This document shows positions 1-5,854 of a DNA stretch of 6,293 nt, one piece after another. This stretch comes from Desulfobacteraceae bacterium (lineage in GTDB: Bacteria; Desulfobacterota; Desulfobacteria; Desulfobacterales; Desulfobacteraceae). Location: positions 1 to 6,293 of the forward strand of contig WFQS01000434.1 in the NCBI GenBank assembly GCA_015486915.1, read 5' to 3'. The notes under the pieces are model-generated. The model was given only the letters and a program-made list of their open reading frames with translations. It searched no databases and was not told the DNA's origin. How positions within the stretch are numbered: the first letter of the stretch is position 1; the number at the start of each line of letters is the position of its first letter. The translations under genes and the position numbers were made by a program.

Positions 1-1512
1 GTTGAAAACGGTTCATACGCTTCTCAGAATGAAATGGTCAACTTGAATTTTTCAGTACAGGATACAGGTATTGGAATTTCAAAGGAAAAACAAAAAATAA
101 TATTTGAGTCATTTTCCCAGGCAGATACTTCCACTACCCGTAAATTCGGGGGAACAGGTCTTGGTCTTTCCATTTCATCCCAGCTTGTTACACTTATGGG
201 AGGAAAAATCTGGGTTAACAGTAGACCCGATGTGGGCAGCACCTTTCATTTTACGCTTAAACTTAACCGCGACAGATCTGTAAAAACAAAAATTCCTGTT
301 ATCCCTGCAAGGATTCAGGACATCAATGTTCTTGTTATTGATGACAACACAACCAATCGAATTATTCTTAAAGAAACTCTTGAAAACTGGAATATGAATG
401 TTGTAACTGCAGAAGACGGCTTTAATGCAATTAAAATAATGGAGGATACGAAATTTTCAGAAAACAACTTTGATCTTATTCTCACCGATTATCATATGCC
501 GGAAATGAACGGAGTACAGCTTGCATGCAGGATAAGAAAAGAACCCGCTCTGGCCGGAATAAGGATTATTCTGCTGTCTTCTGCAGGAAAACTTGCTGAA
601 ACGATCAATACATCTGAACGTCTGTTTGACGACAGCCTTATGAAACCGGTAAGACAGTCTGAGCTGCTTGAATCCATACAGAAGGTGCTTGAATTAAATC
701 CTGCTGAAACTGACGGGGCAGAAGCAGAGAATAAAAAAAACCGGGTCCTGCGCCATTTTAATATCCTGCTTGCAGAGGACAGTGAGGTCAATCAGATTGT
801 GGCCACAGGTTTGTTAGAAGATGCAGGCCATACAGTAACCGTTGTCAATAATGGTGCAGAGGCAGTTAAAATACTTGGTTCCCGTGATTTTGATATGGTT
901 GTCATGGATATTCAGATGCCTGAAATGGACGGTATCACAGCTACAAAAATAATCCGTAAAGGGGAAAGCCCCGAAATAAAAGATCCTGAAATCCCGATCA
1001 TTGCCATGACAGCCCATGCAATGAAAGGGGACAGAAAAAAATGTATTGATGCGGGCATGAACTCCTATGTGTCCAAGCCCATCCGGCCAAAGGAACTGCT
1101 AAAGGCTGTAAATGGTGTTGTACCGGTTTTAAGAGCAGAAAAAACCGCAGGACAAAGTAAAGAACCGATTTTTAATTTAAACCAGGCTCTTCTGGTGGTG
1201 GACGGTAAACAAAAACTGCTAAATGACATCATTGGCATATTTTTAAAAACCTTGCCTGAACTTATCAGATCAGTTGCTGATGCAATTGAGGTTAAAAACC
1301 CTGAGGCTGTGATGAAGACAGCCCATAAATTAAAAGGGACAATAGGCAACTTTGGTACAGGACCTGCTTTTAAAGCGGCACTTGCCCTGGAAAAATCAGG
1401 AGCATCAGGGGATATGGATAAGGCACAGCATATTTTCAAAGAGGTGCAGCAACAGGTGGATCTGCTTGTTAAAGCCCTGGTTAATTTTCAGGAGGAACAG
1501 AAATTATCATGA
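1..1512 (+). CDS. Hybrid histidine kinase, 3' part (HATPase-REC-REC-Hpt); start lies upstream of the window
   Basis: The frame is open from base 1, so the ATG at 34 is an internal Met and the gene is 5'-truncated; 503 codons are present. Numbered from the first codon here, the end of a GHKL ATPase domain shows the G1 box DTGIGI (21-26), the F-box region FESFSQAD and the G2 box GGTGLGL (50-56). Receiver 1 has the acidic pair D114/D115, phospho-acceptor D163 and K215. Receiver 2 has E259/D260, D303, a Thr in AMTAH and K359. The C-terminal Hpt domain carries HKLKG with phospho-His H442 (codon at 1324). This is the BarA/ArcB-like unorthodox layout, able to run an internal His-Asp-His-Asp relay. 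The sensor, any membrane segments and the HisKA domain lie outside, so the stimulus cannot be judged. It overlaps the next kinase by ATGA, implying translational coupling. Confidence 0.93.
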   Translation, partial: VENGSYASQNEMVNLNFSVQDTGIGISKEKQKIIFESFSQADTSTTRKFGGTGLGLSISSQLVTLMGGKIWVNSRPDVGSTFHFTLKLNRDRSVKTKIPVIPARIQDINVLVIDDNTTNRIILKETLENWNMNVVTAEDGFNAIKIMEDTKFSENNFDLILTDYHMPEMNGVQLACRIRKEPALAGIRIILLSSAGKLAETINTSERLFDDSLMKPVRQSELLESIQKVLELNPAETDGAEAENKKNRVLRHFNILLAEDSEVNQIVATGLLEDAGHTVTVVNNGAEAVKILGSRDFDMVVMDIQMPEMDGITATKIIRKGESPEIKDPEIPIIAMTAHAMKGDRKKCIDAGMNSYVSKPIRPKELLKAVNGVVPVLRAEKTAGQSKEPIFNLNQALLVVDGKQKLLNDIIGIFLKTLPELIRSVADAIEVKNPEAVMKTAHKLKGTIGNFGTGPAFKAALALEKSGASGDMDKAQHIFKEVQQQVDLLVKALVNFQEEQKLS

Positions 1513-3578
1513 TGAAAATACTTGTTGCAGAAGATGATAAAATTGTCCGGACGATATTAAAGGAAAATCTTATCTCATGGGGATATGATCCTGTTATTAC
1601 ATCGGACGGGGAAGAGGCATGGGAAATACTGAAAAAACAAGATGCACCGCGTATTATTATCCTGGATTGGGTGATTCCGGGTTTAAGCGGTATTAAGATA
1701 TGCAGGAAACTTCGGCAGAGATCATCATATGTACCGGTTTATATCATTCTTCTCACCGGGAAAATTTCCACAGAGGATGTTGTGGCAGGATTTGAGGCAG
1801 GTGCAGATGACTACGTAACCAAACCATTTAACGGCCCTGAGCTGCGCGCACGTGTCAAGGCAGGTGCAAGGATATTGTATGAAATGGACAGGATTGGTGC
1901 AGCCAGGTCTTTCAAGGAAAACTTAGCCGTTCCCCTTATCATGTCGGGCAAAGAAAAAAAGAATATCAGAATGATGATTGCCGAGGATGATCCCATTTCA
2001 CGTGCTATTCTTATGGAAAATCTTACCGGCTGGGGATATAATGTGACTCCGGCAGAAGACGGGGCAGAAGCATGGGAAATTCTTAATGGACAATCACCAC
2101 CGCAAATTGCCGTTCTGGACTGGATGATGCCAAAAAAAAGCGGGATTGAAATATGCAGACTGGCAAGGGAACATAAAGATTTACAGCACCTGTATATAAT
2201 AATGCTTACAACTCTTGGTGATGCAGAACATATTGCAGAAGGATTTAAAGCAGGTGTGGATGATTATATTTCCAAACCATTTTCAGCAGCAGAGCTGCGT
2301 GCCCGCATCGGTGTTGGTACCCGCATCTGTGCATTTCAGTCTTATCTGTCTAACAGGGCAAAGCAGGCAAAAGCTGATTTTAAATCCATTTTTGACAATG
2401 CAGTGGAAGGCATATACCAGATCACTGAAGATGGAAGGCTTATCACTGCCAATTCTTCTTTTGCCTCTATATACGGTTATGATACACCCGGGGATATGAT
2501 GGAAATATCCGGTATTGCAGACCGGTTATATCTGAAATCCGGACGTTTTATTGAATTCAGGCAGGCGATGGAAAAAGATGATAAAATAGTCAATTTTGAA
2601 TCGGAAATACGGCGGAAGGATAAAACAACAGCATGGATTGCTCAATCCGGCCGTGTGGTACGCGATGATCAGGGCGATATTCTGTACTATGAGGTGTTTG
2701 TTCAAGATATTACTTTGAGAGTCAGGGCAGAACAGAAACTGAAAAAATTAAATGCAAACCTTGAAAATATCGTGGCTGAACGGACAGCCGAACTCAGTGA
2801 TGCAAAAAATGCCGCGGAAAATACCAGTAAAGTTAAAAGTAAATTTCTCGCCAACATGAGCCACGAGCTGAGAACCCCTTTAAATGCAATTCTCGGGTTT
2901 TCCCAGGTGCTTAGAAAACAATACTTTGGAAAACTAAATGAAAAACAGGGGAATTATGTAAAAGAAATTCTTGATGCCGGAGATCATCTGCTGAATCTTA
3001 TAAATGATATCCTGGATCTGTCTAAAGTGGAAGCGGGAAAAATGGAGATGAATATTTCAGATGTTTCCATAAAAAATCTTATGGAAAATTCCACTGTCAT
3101 GGTTAAGGAAAAACTGCACAAACACGGGATTAACCTTGAACTTGAAATACCGGATGAATTGGATTTCCTGAAAATTAAAGCAGATGAAATCAAACTTAAA
3201 CAGATCATGTTCAATCTACTTTCCAATGCAGCTAAATTCACACCTGACGGTGGGAAAATCAAAATTTGTGCAAAAATAATCCATGAGCCTGATCCATTAG
3301 GGGAAGTCAGTATAAAAGTAATAAAAATCAGCATAAAAGATACAGGTATCGGTCTTTCAAAAGAAAATCTTGATAATATTTTTAAAACATTTTACCAGGC
3401 AGAGGGCGGTGTCAAAACCAGTTCTGCCGGCACCGGTATTGGACTTTCGCTTACCAGAAAATTAGTGGAAATGCACAATGGAAAAATATGGGCAGAAAGC
3501 CCGGGGCATGGTAAGGGAAGTACATTTGCATTTATAATTCCATTTACCCCGGAACCGGCAAAAATCAAAAAACCATAA
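1509..3578 (+). CDS. Soluble hybrid histidine kinase, REC-REC-PAS-HisKA-HATPase
   Basis: This complete 689-residue protein has no signal peptide or membrane segment, so it is probably cytoplasmic. Receiver 1 (about 3-122) has E8/D9/D10, phospho-acceptor D53, T83 and K105. Receiver 2 (about 153-273) has E159/D160/D161, D204, T234 and K256. A PAS domain (about 285-405) is followed by a linker helix (405-445), the HisKA H-box SHELRTP with H452, the N-box NLLSNAAKFT (569-578), the G1 box DTGIGL (611-616) and the G2 box GTGIGL (641-646). The kinase core is therefore intact. The receivers come first, as in kinases that take phosphate or scaffold cues from another kinase. The start is ATG 1509 (a second ATG follows at 1512) behind AGGAGGA at 1490-1496, overlapping the upstream stop by 4 bp. 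The two receivers align without gaps at a fixed 151-residue offset, which suggests an internal duplication. The partner is unknown; the neighbouring Hpt protein is the natural candidate. Confidence 0.95.
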   Translation: MMKILVAEDDKIVRTILKENLISWGYDPVITSDGEEAWEILKKQDAPRIIILDWVIPGLSGIKICRKLRQRSSYVPVYIILLTGKISTEDVVAGFEAGADDYVTKPFNGPELRARVKAGARILYEMDRIGAARSFKENLAVPLIMSGKEKKNIRMMIAEDDPISRAILMENLTGWGYNVTPAEDGAEAWEILNGQSPPQIAVLDWMMPKKSGIEICRLAREHKDLQHLYIIMLTTLGDAEHIAEGFKAGVDDYISKPFSAAELRARIGVGTRICAFQSYLSNRAKQAKADFKSIFDNAVEGIYQITEDGRLITANSSFASIYGYDTPGDMMEISGIADRLYLKSGRFIEFRQAMEKDDKIVNFESEIRRKDKTTAWIAQSGRVVRDDQGDILYYEVFVQDITLRVRAEQKLKKLNANLENIVAERTAELSDAKNAAENTSKVKSKFLANMSHELRTPLNAILGFSQVLRKQYFGKLNEKQGNYVKEILDAGDHLLNLINDILDLSKVEAGKMEMNISDVSIKNLMENSTVMVKEKLHKHGINLELEIPDELDFLKIKADEIKLKQIMFNLLSNAAKFTPDGGKIKICAKIIHEPDPLGEVSIKVIKISIKDTGIGLSKENLDNIFKTFYQAEGGVKTSSAGTGIGLSLTRKLVEMHNGKIWAESPGHGKGSTFAFIIPFTPEPAKIKKP

Positions 3579-3762
3579 ACGCCTGCGCCGAAGCCCTTGA
3601 CAACAATGCTCAGTTTCTTTCAAAAAAAATGTTTATACAAATCTGCACATAAACGTGAAGACCTCTTCCATACTTTTCGATCCTCAAATTTCAAAAATAA
3701 CCTCCAGTGCTGATAACTGACAACTACGGCTTTGCCGCTTTAATTTTAATATTAAGCATGCC

Positions 3763-3789
3763 TTGACAAACAAAATCCTTTGTTTTAAT
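3763..3789 (+). promoter_or_regulatory. Candidate sigma-70-type promoter for the HTH-receiver/Rsb cluster
   Basis: A perfect TTGACA (3763-3768) is followed by TTTAAT (3784-3789, 5 of 6 to TATAAT). The spacer is 15 bp, shorter than the usual 16-18, which makes this a possible but not clean match. An alternative -10, TAATTT at 3786-3791, has a 17-bp spacer but matches only 3 of 6. Transcription would begin at about 3795-3800, inside the repeat array. The location, ahead of a co-directional cluster and after a 315-bp gap, supports a promoter somewhere here. Confidence 0.4.
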
Positions 3790-3790
3790 T

Positions 3791-3843
3791 TTACACCAGT
3801 TACACCAGTTACACCAGTTACACCAGTTACACCAGTTACACCA
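3791..3843. repeat. 9-bp tandem direct repeat TTACACCAG, 5.9 copies
   Basis: Five perfect copies start at 3791, 3800, 3809, 3818 and 3827. A sixth from 3836 reads TTACACCA and then diverges at the last base. There are no mismatches or indels between copies. The array lies immediately downstream of the candidate -10 and about 50 bp before the TTG start of the HTH-receiver gene, so it would fall in the 5' leader. It may be an operator array for a DNA-binding protein or simply a slippage-prone minisatellite; the sequence does not decide between them. Confidence 0.97.
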
Positions 3844-3844
3844 A

Positions 3845-3879
3845 AAAATGCTTAAATTTTATCAATGGAATAGCATTTT
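3845..3879. repeat. 8-bp inverted repeat just upstream of the Shine-Dalgarno
   Basis: AAAATGCT (3845-3852) and AGCATTTT (3872-3879) are exact reverse complements separated by 19 bp. The right arm ends one base before the Shine-Dalgarno at 3881. It could be an operator for a dimeric regulator or a weak leader hairpin near the ribosome site. The arms are AT-rich, so chance is possible. Confidence 0.5.
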
Positions 3880-3880
3880 G

Positions 3881-3888
3881 AGGAGGAG
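3881..3888 (+). promoter_or_regulatory. Shine-Dalgarno that fixes the TTG start at 3894
   Basis: AGGAGGAG lies 5 bases before TTG 3894. The reading frame has a TGA stop at 3879-3881, directly overlapping this site, so no upstream start is possible. The next in-frame Met is after the helix-turn-helix domain. The rare TTG start is therefore well supported. Confidence 0.9.
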
Positions 3889-3893
3889 CATTT

Positions 3894-4520
3894 TTGAAAA
3901 ACAAACTCATCAGCGTTCCCAGCGCAGCCAAATTTTGTTCAGTTAGCAGATGGACAATCTGGAAATATGTAAAATCAGGAGATATTCCTGCACTGCAGAC
4001 TCCGGGCGGTCATTATCGAATCCAATTAAAAGACCTTATCTCATTTATAAAGAAAAAAGGGATGCACTCTTCCATTGAATATGAATCCCGTATTGGACGT
4101 ATTTTAATTGTGGACGATGATCCGGGAATAAGAAAAATGCTTGACCTGGCATTGTCTAAGAAAGGATATGCAATTGAAACTGCATCAAACGGTTTTGAAG
4201 CCGGCATCCAAATTTTTAAATTCAAGCCGGATCTTGTTATCCTGGATATGGTCATGGCCGATAAAAATGGTTTTGAAATCTGTACAGAGATAAAGAAAAA
4301 TCCCGAAACAGCCCATATTAAGATTTTTGCCATCACAGGATATTCAGTTTCTGAAAGCCGGGATAAAATTATGGCGGCAGGAGCAGATGCATTTATGGGG
4401 AAACCACTGGATTTGAAGCTAATGTTTAATAAAATTAATGATTTTTTAACATCCATAAGTCAGGTAACCACCACGGGCGAACCTGAATTTAGTTCAGAGT
4501 TCGCCTCTATAAAAATATAA
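3894..4520 (+). CDS. Response regulator with N-terminal MerR/excisionase-like helix-turn-helix and C-terminal receiver
   Basis: This 208-residue protein starts at TTG, behind AGGAGGAG and an in-frame stop. Residues about 5-55 match the helix-turn-helix of the MerR/excisionase (HTH_17-like) superfamily: a first helix around SAAKFCSVS, a recognition helix around RWTIWKYVKSG, and the wing motif TPGGHYRI (36-43). A complete receiver follows at about 68-188, with D74/D75/D76, phospho-acceptor D118, T148 and K170. The tail (189-208) is polar and unstructured-looking. The usual order in response regulators is receiver first and DNA-binding domain last; here it is reversed. No kinase domain is present, so phosphate must come from elsewhere, plausibly from the kinases encoded upstream. 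It is 19 bp from the RsbR-like gene, probably in one operon. Target sites are unknown; the repeat array or inverted repeat in its own leader are candidates for autoregulation. Confidence 0.92.
   Translation: MKNKLISVPSAAKFCSVSRWTIWKYVKSGDIPALQTPGGHYRIQLKDLISFIKKKGMHSSIEYESRIGRILIVDDDPGIRKMLDLALSKKGYAIETASNGFEAGIQIFKFKPDLVILDMVMADKNGFEICTEIKKNPETAHIKIFAITGYSVSESRDKIMAAGADAFMGKPLDLKLMFNKINDFLTSISQVTTTGEPEFSSEFASIKI
4476..4505 (+). other. Strong stem-loop at the 3' end of the HTH-receiver gene
   Basis: GGCGAAC (4476-4482) pairs with GTTCGCC (4499-4505), and the adjoining CTGAA (4483-4487) pairs with TTCAG (4493-4497). This gives a 12-bp stem with one bulged A (4498) and a 5-base loop. It lies inside the last codons of the gene, 15 bases before the end of its stop codon. 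The sequence after it is A/T-rich (CTCTATAAAAATATAA) but has no T-run, so it is not a classical intrinsic terminator. An attenuator, mRNA-processing or mRNA-stability element between the regulator and the rsb genes is possible. Confidence 0.65.
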
Positions 4521-4539
4521 TAAAAGAAAGAGGCAGACA

Positions 4540-5049
4540 ATGGAAAACAGCGAAAAAACCAAATTGCAACTTGAAGAAGACCTGGAACGTGCGGAAGAAG
4601 ATTATAAACGCATGCAAAATCAGCTTGTACGGCAGGCTGAGGAGCTTCTTGAAATTTCCACTCCGGTAATGCAGGTATGGGACGGCGTGGTTCTTGCCCC
4701 GCTTATCGGCACACTGGACAGCAACAGAACCCAGCGTTTCATGGATGTTTTGCTGCAGAAAATTGTTGAAACAAATTCTGAAGTCGCCCTTGTTGACATT
4801 ACAGGAGTTATCACTGTTGATACCCAGACAGCCCATCATCTCATTGAAACTATTAATGCTGTACGTCTTCTCGGTGCTCAGGTTGTGTTAACCGGAGTTG
4901 CCCCGGCCATAGCCCAGACCCTGGTACATCTTGGAATTGATCTGTCCGGTATCACCACCCGTTCTTCCCTGGCTGCAGGTCTAAGGGTTGCACTTGAACA
5001 GTTAGGCCTTAAAATAACAAGCACAAGCAGGTCAAAACAGGGGGAATAA
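4540..5049 (+). CDS. rsbR: RsbR-type STAS protein with coiled-coil N-terminus (stressosome scaffold paralogue)
   Basis: This 169-residue protein starts at ATG 4540 behind GAAAGAGG (4526-4533). Residues about 3-38 are a charged, Leu-spaced coiled coil. The STAS domain from about 39 has RsbR-family signatures: ISTPVMQVWDGV (39-50), PLIGTLD, the DITGV-VDT segment (86-95), AVRLLGA, and AQTLVHLGIDLSG (125-137). T95 in VDT sits at the position phosphorylated by RsbT in RsbR proteins; T127 lies in the region of a second known RsbR site, but I could not align that precisely. Known RsbR proteins form the stressosome core with RsbS and normally carry an N-terminal sensory domain (non-haem globin, PAS, LOV). 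Here that domain is absent and the protein is much shorter than the roughly 270-residue Bacillus RsbR. The gene is followed 2 bp later by rsbS, matching the family's usual order. Confidence 0.9.
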   Translation: MENSEKTKLQLEEDLERAEEDYKRMQNQLVRQAEELLEISTPVMQVWDGVVLAPLIGTLDSNRTQRFMDVLLQKIVETNSEVALVDITGVITVDTQTAHHLIETINAVRLLGAQVVLTGVAPAIAQTLVHLGIDLSGITTRSSLAAGLRVALEQLGLKITSTSRSKQGE

Positions 5050-5051
5050 TC

Positions 5052-5435
5052 ATGGAAAATGAATATATATCTGTGATTAAAATCCGCAATATTCTAATGG
5101 TTACTATTCCTGCAGAACCGGATGATTCAACTATCTCGGCGCTTCAGGAAAAGGTGCTGACAGCCATGGAAAAAAATGATCCTAAGGGAGTGATATTAGA
5201 TATTTCAACGGTGGAAACCCTTGATTCTTTTTTTGCGAGAACCATTGTTGAAACAGCACGAATGGTTGCACTTATGGGAGGCAGAACCGTGATTACAGGC
5301 ATGCATCCCAGTGTGGCAATCACAACAACACAGCTTGGACTGGATTTCGGTGGAGTTCTTACTGCATTGAATGCTGATCGGGCTATGGACATGCTCATGG
5401 GGAAAGCTAAAATTACTTCCTTTCGGGAGACATGA
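5052..5435 (+). CDS. rsbS: RsbS-type single STAS-domain antagonist
   Basis: This 127-residue protein is one STAS domain. It starts at ATG 5052 behind AGGGGGA (5039-5045), 2 bp after the rsbR stop. The segment VILDISTVETLDSFFARTI contains S59, the serine matching the RsbT-phosphorylated S59 of Bacillus RsbS by both number and context. MVALMGGRTVITGMHPSVA and TTQLGLDFGGV are also typical of RsbS. In the known system, unphosphorylated RsbS holds RsbT in the stressosome; phosphorylation releases RsbT, and an RsbX phosphatase resets it. The protein has no coiled coil or sensor region. Its stop overlaps the next start by ATGA, implying coupled synthesis with its partner kinase. Confidence 0.94.
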   Translation: MENEYISVIKIRNILMVTIPAEPDDSTISALQEKVLTAMEKNDPKGVILDISTVETLDSFFARTIVETARMVALMGGRTVITGMHPSVAITTTQLGLDFGGVLTALNADRAMDMLMGKAKITSFRET

Positions 5436-5854
5436 TGGATAATCAATATGAAAAAAAAATTAAGATCATGACAGAGGGTGATATTGTACTTGTGCGTAAA
5501 ACAGTTCGGGATACTGCAGCTGCAATGGGGTTTGGCATCACTGATGTGGCACGGATTGTAACAGCGGCATCGGAATTATCCCGCAATATTTTTCTTTATG
5601 CAGATTCAGGATATCTGAAGGTTAAACAGATCAAATCCAATGGCAAAACAGGTATCCTGATGATTTTTCAAGACAAAGGGCCTGGAATACAGGATATTGA
5701 CCAGGCCATGGAAAAGGGATTTACCACGGGCAGGGGACTTGGACTTGGCCTTCCCGGAACACGCAGGCTTATGGATGAAATGGAAATTCAGTCCGAAGTA
5801 AATAAGGGGACAACCATAACTTTGATAAAATGGAAAAAATGGGCGGCGAAATAA
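5432..5854 (+). CDS. rsbT: RsbT-type serine/threonine kinase (GHKL ATPase)
   Basis: This 140-residue protein, close to the roughly 133 residues of Bacillus RsbT, starts at ATG 5432 (a second ATG at 5435) behind GGGAGA. A single GHKL ATPase domain is visible: the N-box TAASELSRNIFLYA with E48 and N52, the ATP-binding DKGPGI (81-86), and the glycine lid GFTTGRGLGLGLPGT with RRLMDE after it. These are the RsbT/RsbW-type kinase motifs, and position straight after rsbS marks it as RsbT rather than an RsbW anti-sigma factor. Its expected job is to phosphorylate the RsbS serine and the RsbR threonine, then leave the complex to switch on a downstream partner. In Bacillus that partner is the RsbU phosphatase; no RsbU gene is visible here. 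The 3' end overlaps the next gene by 25 bp. Confidence 0.94.
   Translation: MMDNQYEKKIKIMTEGDIVLVRKTVRDTAAAMGFGITDVARIVTAASELSRNIFLYADSGYLKVKQIKSNGKTGILMIFQDKGPGIQDIDQAMEKGFTTGRGLGLGLPGTRRLMDEMEIQSEVNKGTTITLIKWKKWAAK

Larger units (their letters stand above)
3579..3893. other. Intergenic region between the kinase pair and the HTH-receiver/Rsb cluster
   Basis: This 315-bp stretch has no supportable gene. Its first half (to about 3740) holds nothing I can name: there is no strong hairpin with a T-run to end the kinase transcript. Its second half is very AT-rich and holds a perfect 10-bp palindrome TTAATATTAA (3746-3755), a candidate promoter, a 9-bp repeat array, an inverted repeat and the Shine-Dalgarno of the next gene. 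Confidence 0.85.

Noticed and set aside
3597..3640. TTGACA at 3597-3602 with TATACA-like sequence near 3634 as a promoter
   Set aside because: There is no acceptable -10 at 15-19 bp; the AT-rich match lies about 29 bases away.
3727..3748. CGGC-TTT-GCCG hairpin followed by CTTTAATTTT as a terminator for the kinase transcript
   Set aside because: The stem is only 4 bp and the T-run is broken, so it is too weak to call.
3791..3843. The 9-bp repeats as a CRISPR array or plasmid iterons
   Set aside because: The units are contiguous with no spacers, there are no cas genes, and no Rep gene or origin feature is nearby.
3763..3855. Small frame TTG...TAA reading VTP tripeptide repeats through the 9-bp array
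   Set aside because: No ribosome site precedes it, its start coincides with the candidate -35, and the repeats explain the pattern without a peptide.
4013..4456. Minus-strand open frame of 147 codons opposite the HTH-receiver gene
   Set aside because: It lies wholly opposite a well-supported gene, has no recognisable domain and is a shadow frame; the same holds for the other minus-strand frames in the window.
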